Origin: an uncultured Acidimicrobiaceae bacterium
GTDB lineage: Bacteria > Actinomycetota > Acidimicrobiia > Acidimicrobiales > Microtrichaceae
Assembly: GCA_937868025.1 (NCBI GenBank)
Contig: CALMLJ010000139.1
Location: 1 to 7,233 of the forward strand
DNA length: 7,233 nt
Reading direction: 5' to 3'
Shown: in pieces, positions 1-6,592 of the stretch
How positions within the stretch are numbered: position 1 is the stretch's first letter
How the letters are laid out: each line of letters begins with the position of its first letter
Made by a program: the position numbers and the translations under genes
Notes under the pieces: generated by a model
The model's input: only the letters and a program-made list of their open reading frames with translations
Databases searched by the model: none
What the model was told of the DNA's origin: nothing

Positions 1-177
1 CGCGCCGACGCCGACGCCGACGCGATCGGCGACCTGCTCGTCGGCTCGATGATGTACCGCCTCATCATCCGCGGCGGGAAGCTCGACGCGAAGTTCCGCA
101 CCGCCCTCATCGACGGCCTCATCGACGGCTTCGGTGCGTCGGCCCCTACGAGCGGAGGGCGTCCCTCACCTGCGTGA
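1..177 (+). CDS. C-terminal fragment of a probable TetR-family transcriptional regulator
   Basis: The frame is open from the first base and stops with TGA at 175-177, giving 58 residues of a protein that begins outside the window. The residues DLLVGSMMYRLIIRGGKLD, followed by a short helix ending LIDGLIDGF, look like the last two helices of the ligand-binding domain of TetR-type repressors, where a D-L-L-x-G-x-x-x-Y-R-L pattern near the end is common. The DNA-binding helix-turn-helix would lie upstream and is not visible, so the family call rests on this tail alone. The usual domain end falls near residue 46. The last dozen residues (SAPTSGGRPSPA) are low-complexity and are encoded where the gene overlaps the 3' end of the opposite-strand gene by 32 bases, so they are probably a non-structural extension. 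The target genes of the regulator cannot be judged from here. Confidence 0.55.
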   Translation, partial: RADADADAIGDLLVGSMMYRLIIRGGKLDAKFRTALIDGLIDGFGASAPTSGGRPSPA

Positions 178-1282
178 GGAGGTCGTCCTCCCGCTGGTGA
201 TAGACGGTGTCGATGCCCGTCGCGTGCTCGTGCGCGGAGGCAATCCAGTGCATCACGTCGTGGCAGTCCTCCGACGTCCGCACCCGCGTGAGCGCCCCGA
301 CCTCGCACGCCGGGTGCTCGGAATCGAGCGAGATCGCCACGGGCAACACGTAGTGGCACGCCAACATCAGGTTGATCGTGCCGTTGTACAGCGGTTGGAG
401 GTGGAGGCTCGGCGTGTCGCGACGATCCTCACCCCGGCGCTGGCGCCACGCTGACCGAACCTTGCGGGCGAGGCCCGACGCGAGCGAGATGTCCTGGCTG
501 CCGCTGGCAGCCATCGCCAGCAGCTGTCCACCGTCGGCGAGCTGCCGCTCGAGCCGATCACGCATCACGAGGTTGTTGGCCCGCGCCAGCTCGGGATCGA
601 GCTTGGCCCGACGGCGACTCGCCGTCTGGGGAACGCTGTAGAACGTGCGGCACATCGACTGCAGCACCTCGGTCGTGGGCACGCTGAAGACCTGCGTCGC
701 CGCCACCATGCGGCTGAGCAACAGGTTGCACTTGAGCGAGATCTCCTCGAGGTTCGTCCGCTCCCCGAGCACACCGAACGTGCGGTCGTCGTTGCACAAC
801 GCCAACACGAGCGCCGCCAACACGAGCGCGATGTCGTGGATCTGGCCGTGATTGGTGACCAGGGCGATGTTGATGCCTTCGTTGACCAGACCGTGGTACA
901 CGCTGGCAATGAGGTGATCGAGCGCCGGATCGTCGAACGGATCGGCGAGGTGTTGATCGAAGTCGCGGTACGCGGCGTGGCAGTAGAGCTGCATCGTCTC
1001 GGTGCCGGACTGGTTCGGCTCGACGACCACGCACGACGGATCGTGGTACGGCCGAGCAGGGTTGTACGGCATCGCCTGCAACAGCTGGCCGGGGCCACCA
1101 CGGAGCAGCCCGGAGATGCTCTTGTGATACGCCGCCGGATCGGCGTCGGCCAGCAGCTTCTTGGCCGCCTCGACCTGGGAGACGTGGCCGTCGCCGTTGA
1201 GGTCGGCCGGGTCGGGCACCACGACGTCGTCGGGCTCCGTCGCGTCGGGCAGGTCGGTGGTCGGCTCATCCATCGCCGTCAA
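146..1282 (-). CDS. Putative PlsC/GPAT-like acyltransferase-fold protein with an N-terminal EF-hand calcium loop
   Basis: This minus-strand frame reads 378 codons from TTG at 1282, or 375 from ATG at 1273. The ATG is preferred because a TANNNT box sits 8 bases upstream of it and no Shine-Dalgarno is seen. Residues 1-26 are acidic and proline-rich. Residues 27-38 form a perfect 12-position EF-hand loop, with D27, N29, D31, G32, V34, S35 and E38 in the ligand and turn positions. The core carries LVTNHGQIHD at about 141-150, an HX4D motif (H145, D150) as in glycerolipid acyltransferases. MAASGSQD at 257-264 resembles the substrate-binding SGGRD/EGTRS block. YVLPVAIS, further on, resembles the last acyltransferase motif. 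There is no signal peptide and no long hydrophobic span except the helix after HX4D, so a cytoplasmic or peripheral-membrane protein is likely. The acyl acceptor is unknown. An unrelated protein with chance motif matches cannot be excluded. Confidence 0.6.
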   Translation of the reverse strand: MTAMDEPTTDLPDATEPDDVVVPDPADLNGDGHVSQVEAAKKLLADADPAAYHKSISGLLRGGPGQLLQAMPYNPARPYHDPSCVVVEPNQSGTETMQLYCHAAYRDFDQHLADPFDDPALDHLIASVYHGLVNEGINIALVTNHGQIHDIALVLAALVLALCNDDRTFGVLGERTNLEEISLKCNLLLSRMVAATQVFSVPTTEVLQSMCRTFYSVPQTASRRRAKLDPELARANNLVMRDRLERQLADGGQLLAMAASGSQDISLASGLARKVRSAWRQRRGEDRRDTPSLHLQPLYNGTINLMLACHYVLPVAISLDSEHPACEVGALTRVRTSEDCHDVMHWIASAHEHATGIDTVYHQREDDLLTQVRDALRS

Positions 1283-1310
1283 GCGTAGGGCGTCGCCCGA
1301 GGGGCAACGT
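1274..1310 (-). promoter_or_regulatory. Candidate leaderless promoter for the acyltransferase-like gene
   Basis: On the minus strand TACGCT (1287 down to 1282) fits the actinobacterial -10 pattern TANNNT and lies 8 bases before the ATG at 1273. That spacing is expected when transcription begins at or next to the start codon. The TTG at 1282 would lie inside the box, which argues against it as the start. No good -35 hexamer is seen at 16-18 bases: TTGCCC is present, but at only 14. This is a weak call from one short motif. Confidence 0.3.
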
Positions 1311-1360
1311 TCGAGACCACCCGTGTGGGCCGCGCACTGTCAAAGGCGCCCCCGGGAACC

Positions 1361-1648
1361 GCACTCCCGATCAACGGCGATACCGTTCCATGCCAGAGGT
1401 CCACCAGCTCGATGACCGCTGTCGCCCGCATCGGCATGCAGCTCAACTGGGCGGCCGCTACTGACATCGCCGCCATCGGCTACTACATCGTCAAGCGCAA
1501 CGGCATCGTCGTCATCCTCCGAAAGAGCGCAGTGAACCACCTCGACCAACAGCTCACCCCCGCCACGAACTACGACGACGTCATCGCCGTCGGCACCAAC
1601 GACAACCCGCCCCCACCACTCGCACTCACCGAAACGACCCTGCTGTGA
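1361..1648 (+). pseudogene. Headless, eroded copy of the C-terminal FnIII domain of the large surface protein
   Basis: Translated from 1361, this stretch aligns over its whole length with the last 97 residues of the large secreted protein (bases 6200-6493). By eye about three quarters of residues are identical, including runs such as QLNWAAATD, AIGYY and LDQQLTPAT, and both copies end at the same TGA. It lacks two codons that the live copy has, one in the VVVTILRR segment and one in the TYNYEV segment, so the frame is kept. About 23 codons differ with an amino-acid change against about 16 silent differences, and several changes hit core positions (Y to H, A to I, P to C), which suggests relaxed selection. 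An open frame extends back to ATG at 1325, but nothing before 1361 resembles the protein and there is no signal peptide or ribosome site. The best reading is the tail of a former paralogue whose front has been lost. A short expressed protein is possible but unlikely. This also accounts for the otherwise gene-free stretch 1283-1644. Confidence 0.8.
1361..1648 (+). repeat. Direct repeat copy 1 (degenerate), FnIII-coding, 288 bp
   Basis: This is the left copy of a direct repeat whose partner is 6200-6493. Similarity starts around 1357-1361 and ends exactly at the shared stop codon; the sequence beyond differs completely. The 6-bp length difference equals the two missing codons. The pair brackets the lipoprotein gene and the large surface-protein gene. 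The copies have diverged enough that efficient homologous recombination today is doubtful. Confidence 0.85.
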
Positions 1649-2388
1649 GCCGGCCCTCCCGTCCCCTCGGCGCCGTCGTCGCCCTCGCCGTCGCCGTGCT
1701 GGTCGCAGCGACGGCGTGCAACGACGACGACTCGTCGGCCCGCTCCGAACGCACCACAACGACGGCAGGGGCCGCGACGGCGTCGGGGTCGAGTGCCGAC
1801 GGCACGGCGACGCCCGCCTCCGGCTCCGACGGCTCGACCACCACCACACTGGACACCAGCACCGGCACCGGGACCGACACCGACGGAGCGACGGCCGACG
1901 CGTGGACCGCTCCGGGAGAACCGTCGCCGCTCGAGCTGGGAACGGGCGTCGCCGAGCCCGAGTACCCCGCCGGCAACGACGGCACCGTGGCCGAGGTCGC
2001 CGACGGCGAACTCGACCTCCTGGTCCTACAGGTCGACGAGGCGGGAGGCCAGGTGCTCGTCGACGTCGTCGAGCTGTTCGTCGGTGACGACGCCAAGGCC
2101 ACAGCGACCGCCGATGGCAAGCTGCGGCCCGACGAAACACTCGCCGGCAACTACTACGTCCGCAATCCCAATCCGAAGCTCAGAGGGGTGGCCCTCGACA
2201 AGGACGTGGTGCTCCGCGGCGAGAAGGGCACCGGCATCGCCACGGCGACCGGCATCGCCAGGGTGAGTACGGCGCTCATCGACCGGCTCGGCGCTGCACC
2301 GGGCATCCCCTTCCTGGCGACGGTGAAGGCGGGCAAGGTCACCGAGCTCGTGGTACCGGCCGTGAAGGATCCGACCATTCCGGGGTGA
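1645..2388 (+). CDS. Uncharacterised lipoprotein with Ser/Thr/Gly-rich linker
   Basis: The 247-residue product starts with a bacterial lipoprotein signal: an arginine-bearing n-region (MSRPSRP), a hydrophobic stretch and the lipobox ATAC, with the lipidated cysteine at residue 25. Residues 26-92 are a low-complexity linker of Ser, Thr, Gly, Ala and Asp, typical of exported lipoproteins that hold a domain away from the membrane. Residues 93-247 look like a compact, mostly beta domain. Its most distinctive piece is NYYVRNPNPKLR (169-180), a Y-Y-x-R-N-x-N-P-x-L-R pattern that I associate with small exported actinobacterial proteins but cannot name. The GTG start at 1645 is chosen because later starts would remove the charged n-region. 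It overlaps the TGA of the upstream FnIII remnant (GTGA), and no Shine-Dalgarno is visible. The large secreted protein follows 139 bases downstream on the same strand, so a joint cell-surface role is plausible but not shown. Confidence 0.8.
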   Translation: MSRPSRPLGAVVALAVAVLVAATACNDDDSSARSERTTTTAGAATASGSSADGTATPASGSDGSTTTTLDTSTGTGTDTDGATADAWTAPGEPSPLELGTGVAEPEYPAGNDGTVAEVADGELDLLVLQVDEAGGQVLVDVVELFVGDDAKATATADGKLRPDETLAGNYYVRNPNPKLRGVALDKDVVLRGEKGTGIATATGIARVSTALIDRLGAAPGIPFLATVKAGKVTELVVPAVKDPTIPG

Positions 2389-2527
2389 GCGCTCCCGTGG
2401 TCCCACGGATGGCGGTCGGCGACACGTAGGCCGATCGGCCCTTGTCCTACCCAGGCAACTCTCGCGATCATGGGGTCCCGAACGTCGGCGGAAGACGCTC
2501 GGAACGTGCGAGGCGGACCAGACAACC
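2389..2527 (+). promoter_or_regulatory. Leader region between lipoprotein and surface-protein genes, with two small hairpins
   Basis: Just after the lipoprotein stop, CCGTG (2395-2399) and CACGG (2404-2408) can form a 5-bp hairpin. It is too weak, and lacks a T-run, to be called a terminator with confidence. Further on is a perfect 12-base palindrome, GGCCGATCGGCC (2429-2440). It is partly nested in another pairing, GTAGG (2426-2430) with CCTAC (2446-2450). This could be an operator or a transcript hairpin about 90 bases before the next start. TTGTCC at 2443 is only a poor -35 candidate and no convincing -10 follows it. No known riboswitch core was recognised. Confidence 0.3.
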
Positions 2528-5500
2528 ATGACAATCACTCGGATGCACCGAAAGCTCCGGGCTTCGCGACCCTCCCGGGTCCTGCTCGCGGCACTGGCCG
2601 TCACCGTGGCCGTCCCGATGCTCGGAACCGGCAACCGGACCGACCGGGCAGCAGACGCCGCCGAGCCCACCGTCAAGGACGGCACCACGCTCGCCCAGGC
2701 AGCGGTGTCGTGTTGGGCCGTCAAACGCACGACGCCCTCGGCAACCTCGGGTGCCTACTGGCTCCTCACCCCCCAGATGACGGTGCCGCGGCGCGTGTGG
2801 TGCGACCAGGAGACCGACGGCGGCGGCTGGGAACTCGTCGGCCGTGGCCGTAACGGTTGGACCTTCACCGATGGCGGGCAGGGCACCGCCGACAGTCTCG
2901 CCGACACCCCGGCGGGCACCGGCGCGTTCACCCCCGCCACCCTTCCCACCTCGTTCGTCACGCAGCTCATGGGTGGCCTCACCGTCAATCAGCTGGCCGG
3001 GGGCGTGCGGCTCCGCATGGCCGCCAACACCGCCGGTTCGAGCTGGCAGGAGGTCCGCTGGAACTTCGCGACGGCCACGCCGTGGCGGTGGGACTTCCCG
3101 ACCGGGCTCGCGGTCCAGAGCGCCACACTCGGAACGACGACGGTCACCAACCGCAACACCCGGGACATGACGATCGGCACCAAGCGCATCATCACCTCGG
3201 CGGTCACGGCCAACGGCAGCGTCCAAGGCTTCAACAACGCGTCGAGCGTGCACGGTTCGAGTGCTGCGACCAGCTACCTGTGGGAGTACAACCGCGTCGG
3301 CTACGCCAGCCCGTTCACCCAGGTCTTCATCCGCCCGAAGCTGGTCGAGGGCACCGCGCTCGCCGGCGAGACGTCGGTGACGTTCCCGCAGATTCCCGAC
3401 GCCGGACTCCCCGCACAACAGACGACGACCTCGAGCGCTCCCAAGCAGACGATCAGCTCGAAGCCCGTGGCCATCGGCTGGGGCGTCGCCACCGAGAACG
3501 ACCCCAACGACCAATACACCACCCTCAACACGCTGGTGACGTCGATCGAGATCATCGGCGACACGGTCTTCGTCGGAGGCAAGTTCAACAACGTCCGCAA
3601 CGGCGCGAACGCTCCGCTCATCCGCCAGCCCTACCTGGCGGCGTTCAACCGCGTCACCGGCGACTGGATCTCGACGTTCCGGCCCGCCCTCGACGGCGCG
3701 GTCTGGGGGCTCGAAGCGACGCCCGACGGCAAGCTGTTGATCGCCGGCAACTTCAGCAACATCGATGGTCTGCCCAGCACCCGGGCATTGGCCAAGCTCG
3801 ACCCCGCGACCATGGCGATCGACCCGACCTTCGCCATGGACATCACCCGCACCGGCGGACTCCGGCCGATGGGACGCGCCCTCACGATCAAGGGCGACTG
3901 GGCGTACCTCGCCGGCCGCTTCAACGGTGCGAGCGGCGGCACCCCGACCGTCGCCAACACCGGCATCGGTGGGCTCACCAAGTTCCGATGGGCAACCGGC
4001 GAGCCCGACCCGAACTGGCGGCCGTACACCGACAAGACCGTCGAGGCGATCTCGGCGTCGCCGACGAGCGACCACCTCTGGATGGTGGGCTACTTCAGCA
4101 CGGTCAGCGGCACCACGGCGCATTCGTCGGCATCGGTCTCGCTCACGACCGGGGTGCGCGACGACCCTCCGGGCATGCAGACGGTCATCGAGAACTCGCC
4201 GATCCAGATGTACCAGGTCAACCGCGAGCCCCAGTGGACCGTCGGCGAGTGGAACGGGTTCGTCTACCAGGGCGGCACCCAGCACTACTTCGGCCGCCAC
4301 GCCATCTCCAACTACGCCCAGACCGGCTGGTCCAACCAAGCCAATGGTGACTACCAGACCCAGGAGTTCCTCAACGGCCTGGTCTATGCGGGCTGCCATT
4401 GTGGCGCCACCAACACGACCCGGCAGGTCAACGGCCAGCAGGTCAACACCGGCCTGCTCTCGGCGTTCGGCGCCTGGGACCCCGACACGTTCGCCCGGAG
4501 CACCACCTTCCAGCCCGACGTGCGGAACTGGAGCGAGGGACCGTGGGCAATGGAGACCGACCCCCTCACCGCGTGCCTGTGGGTGGGAGGCGACTTCCTC
4601 GCAGGACCGGCCGACGTGTTCATCAACGGCCTGGCGAAGTTCTGCGTGCCCGGCGGTGTTCCCGACACCACGCCGCCCACCACGCCCACCAGCGTCACGG
4701 CCGTGGCCGAGGCGCCCGGCACGCGGCTCCGGTGGTCGGCCTCCACCGACGACAAGGCCGGTGTTCTCACCTACGAAGTGCTCCTCAACGACCGACTGAT
4801 CGGCACCACCACCGCCACGAGCTTCTTCAGCCCGTTCTCGGGACCCGGTCGATACTTCGTGCGCGCCGTCGACGTCGCCGGCAACCGCTCGGCGACGAGC
4901 GCAGTCGTCAGTCCGGCCGACAACCAGCCGGTCGCCCTCGTGGCCTTCGGGTCGCCGTGGAAGTACTCCGCCGACGGATCGTTGCCGCCGGCGGCGTGGG
5001 ATACGACCGGCGATGTGGCGGCATGGCCTGAAGCGGCCGCGCCACTCGGCAAGGGAGGCATCGGCGAGGTCTCGACGATCCCCGCTGCCGGCACCACCCA
5101 GTACTTCGTGAAGGACGTGCAGGGCACCAACCTCTCCACGTGGGGCAGTGTTCGGGTGCGACTCCGCGCCGACGACGGCGCCATCGTCCGAATCAACGGC
5201 GTCCAGGTCGCCCGGACCAACCTCGGGTTCGGCGTGTCGGGCCCGACCGCCGTCGCCTACCAGGCCGTGACCGCGCCCGGCGGAGCCGCGACCCGCGAAA
5301 TCACCATCCCGGCGTCGCTCTTCGTCGCCGGCACCAACCGCATCTCGATCGAGTTGCACCAGGCCATCGCCAACGACACCGATGCGTTCGTCGACGCCGA
5401 GCTGGTCGTCACCCGCAACGGCAACGACTCGTCAGCACCGGCGGCACCGACGGCACCGACGGCCTCGAGCAGCACGGGCACCGCCATCGGCGTCGCGTGG

Positions 5501-6493
5501 GCCGTGTCGCCCGAGATCGACGTTGCCGGCTATGAGCTGCAGCGCAACGGCCAGGTGATCGGCTACTTCAACCGCAACGAGGTTGCGTACTTCGACCAGC
5601 AGCTGACCTCGGGCACCTCCTACACCTACGCCGTCGTGGCCTACGACCAGTCCGGCAACCGCTCGGCCGCCACCAGCGCGGTCCTGTCCACGACGGGCAC
5701 CCCGCCGCCACCACCCCCGCCAGTCGCTCTCTCTCTGGTCGGTCCGACCTCGAGCTGGCGGTTCTCGGCCGACGGAACGACTCCCCCGGCAGGATGGGCC
5801 ACCACCGACGACCTGTCGGCGTGGGGTCAAGGCGTCGGCCCCCTCGGCGCCGGCGGGCTCGGCGAGGCCACCACCATCCCGACCACGGCGATCACCCAGT
5901 ACCTCGCCACCGACGTCACCGTCACCACACCCAGCACCTACCGCCAGATCGAGCTGACCATCGCCGGCGACGACGCCTACGTCGTCCGCATCAACGGCAC
6001 CGAGGTGGCCCGCTCCAACATCGCGTTCGGTGTGCCGACACCCACGACGCCCGCATATGGCGAGAAGGTGGGGCCGGCCCCGACCGCCACGCTCCGCGTC
6101 CCCGCCGACCTCCTGGTGATCGGCACGAACCGGATCAGCGTCGAACTCCACCAGATCCGAGCCAACGACACCGACGCCTACGCCGCACTGACGGCGACCG
6201 CGTTGCCGACCAACGGCGACACCGTGCCGCCTCAGATGTCCACCGGCTCGATGACCTCCATCGCCCGCACCGGCATCCAGCTCAACTGGGCAGCCGCCAC
6301 CGACAACGCCGCGATCGGCTACTACGCCGTCAAGCGCAACGGTGTTGTCGTGACGATCCTCCGGAGGACCGCCGTGAACTACCTCGACCAGCAGCTCACC
6401 CCCGCCACCACCTACAACTACGAAGTGATCGCCGTCGACACCAACGGCAACCCGTCCACGCCACTCGCACTCACCGCAACGACCCTTCCGTGA
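2528..6493 (+). CDS. Giant secreted multidomain surface protein: fibrinogen-like domain, beta-propeller, FnIII and jelly-roll modules
   Basis: The 1321-residue product is predicted to be exported: a basic n-region (R8-R17), a hydrophobic core at about 18-33, and possible cleavage near residue 44. Residues 55-270 form a fibrinogen-like domain with SCW at 61-63 and WCDQETDGGGW at 91-101, the bacterial CDxxxxGGGW signature; C62 and C92 probably pair. After a Ser/Thr linker, about 318-706 carries seven strands of the type VFVGGKF, starting near 347, 403, 459, 517, 579, 619 and 684, which indicates a seven-bladed propeller of the delta-60 (DUF5122) kind. Then come FnIII (711-797), jelly-roll (802-967; DDG at 882-884, ELHQ at 942-945), FnIII (969-1058), a seven-proline hinge (1059-1065), jelly-roll (1066-1227) and FnIII (1228-1321). 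No LPXTG, membrane anchor or recognisable catalytic site is visible, so adhesion or glycan binding is the likeliest role. ATG 2528 has a weak purine-rich stretch about 10 bases upstream; ATG 2543 is an alternative start. Confidence 0.9.
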   Translation: MTITRMHRKLRASRPSRVLLAALAVTVAVPMLGTGNRTDRAADAAEPTVKDGTTLAQAAVSCWAVKRTTPSATSGAYWLLTPQMTVPRRVWCDQETDGGGWELVGRGRNGWTFTDGGQGTADSLADTPAGTGAFTPATLPTSFVTQLMGGLTVNQLAGGVRLRMAANTAGSSWQEVRWNFATATPWRWDFPTGLAVQSATLGTTTVTNRNTRDMTIGTKRIITSAVTANGSVQGFNNASSVHGSSAATSYLWEYNRVGYASPFTQVFIRPKLVEGTALAGETSVTFPQIPDAGLPAQQTTTSSAPKQTISSKPVAIGWGVATENDPNDQYTTLNTLVTSIEIIGDTVFVGGKFNNVRNGANAPLIRQPYLAAFNRVTGDWISTFRPALDGAVWGLEATPDGKLLIAGNFSNIDGLPSTRALAKLDPATMAIDPTFAMDITRTGGLRPMGRALTIKGDWAYLAGRFNGASGGTPTVANTGIGGLTKFRWATGEPDPNWRPYTDKTVEAISASPTSDHLWMVGYFSTVSGTTAHSSASVSLTTGVRDDPPGMQTVIENSPIQMYQVNREPQWTVGEWNGFVYQGGTQHYFGRHAISNYAQTGWSNQANGDYQTQEFLNGLVYAGCHCGATNTTRQVNGQQVNTGLLSAFGAWDPDTFARSTTFQPDVRNWSEGPWAMETDPLTACLWVGGDFLAGPADVFINGLAKFCVPGGVPDTTPPTTPTSVTAVAEAPGTRLRWSASTDDKAGVLTYEVLLNDRLIGTTTATSFFSPFSGPGRYFVRAVDVAGNRSATSAVVSPADNQPVALVAFGSPWKYSADGSLPPAAWDTTGDVAAWPEAAAPLGKGGIGEVSTIPAAGTTQYFVKDVQGTNLSTWGSVRVRLRADDGAIVRINGVQVARTNLGFGVSGPTAVAYQAVTAPGGAATREITIPASLFVAGTNRISIELHQAIANDTDAFVDAELVVTRNGNDSSAPAAPTAPTASSSTGTAIGVAWAVSPEIDVAGYELQRNGQVIGYFNRNEVAYFDQQLTSGTSYTYAVVAYDQSGNRSAATSAVLSTTGTPPPPPPPVALSLVGPTSSWRFSADGTTPPAGWATTDDLSAWGQGVGPLGAGGLGEATTIPTTAITQYLATDVTVTTPSTYRQIELTIAGDDAYVVRINGTEVARSNIAFGVPTPTTPAYGEKVGPAPTATLRVPADLLVIGTNRISVELHQIRANDTDAYAALTATALPTNGDTVPPQMSTGSMTSIARTGIQLNWAAATDNAAIGYYAVKRNGVVVTILRRTAVNYLDQQLTPATTYNYEVIAVDTNGNPSTPLALTATTLP
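4931..6490 (+). repeat. Internal tandem duplication of a jelly-roll + FnIII unit
   Basis: Residues 802-1058 and 1066-1321 of the large protein are two copies of the same two-domain unit. Both jelly-rolls share SADG, a W-rich start, PLG.GG.GE, (G/A)DD followed by V(R)ING..VAR, GTNRIS(I/V)ELHQ and ANDTDA. Both FnIII domains share Y-x-DQQLT and a GN turn near the end. By eye identity is somewhat under one half, so the duplication is old compared with the one that made the upstream remnant. The seven-proline hinge separates the two units. Confidence 0.75.
6200..6493 (+). repeat. Direct repeat copy 2 (intact), 3' end of the surface-protein gene, 294 bp
   Basis: This right copy of the FnIII-coding direct repeat lies inside the large gene and encodes its last 97 residues. 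Its partner is the eroded copy at 1361-1648. Similarity stops at the TGA; the following sequence, ACCGATCCGG, has no match beside the left copy. Confidence 0.85.
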
Positions 6494-6508
6494 CCGATCC
6501 GGAGTGAA

Positions 6509-6532
6509 CCCCCGGACTCGTCGAAACGGGGG
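6509..6532 (+). terminator. Possible weak hairpin after the surface-protein gene
   Basis: CCCCCG (6509-6514) and CGGGGG (6527-6532) can pair as six GC base pairs around a 12-base loop, starting 15 bases after the stop of the large gene. There is no T-run. It could end that transcript or be chance in GC-rich DNA. Confidence 0.35.
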
Positions 6533-6556
6533 GATGCCGCGACCACGGCGCACCAC

Positions 6557-6592
6557 TACGGTGACGCCAATCGGAGAGTGAGGGAGCTGGGG
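6557..6592 (+). promoter_or_regulatory. Candidate -10 box and Shine-Dalgarno of the small acidic gene
   Basis: TACGGT (6557-6562) fits the TANNNT -10 pattern. It would give a short leader of about 24 bases that contains AGGGAG (6581-6586), a good Shine-Dalgarno six bases before the ATG at 6593. No clear -35 was found at the expected distance. The ribosome site is the stronger half of this call, and it decides the start against the GTG at 6578. Confidence 0.4.

Noticed and set aside
1165..1204. A dockerin module, suggested by the DxNxDG calcium loop
   Set aside because: Dockerins carry two such loops and are exported. Here there is a single loop and no signal peptide, so only an EF-hand-type loop is claimed.
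836..1288. A 150-codon plus-strand frame
   Set aside because: It is antisense to the acyltransferase-like gene, whose frame contains recognisable motifs; this one is Val/Arg/Gly-rich with no signal.
1325..1648. An intact 107-residue gene starting at ATG 1325
   Set aside because: The first dozen residues match nothing in the parent protein, there is no ribosome site or export signal, and the rest is a degraded copy of one domain. It is kept as a pseudogene fragment.
2426..2527. A cyclic-di-GMP or other known riboswitch before the surface-protein gene
   Set aside because: The conserved GEMM core (GGGACGCAAAGCC-like) and its GNRA-type pairing are absent; only small hairpins are seen.
2468..5359. 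A 963-codon open frame on the minus strand
   Set aside because: It lies antisense to the well-supported surface protein and has low-complexity Arg/Gly/Val-rich content with no domain. It is the expected stop-free mirror of a GC-ending coding frame.
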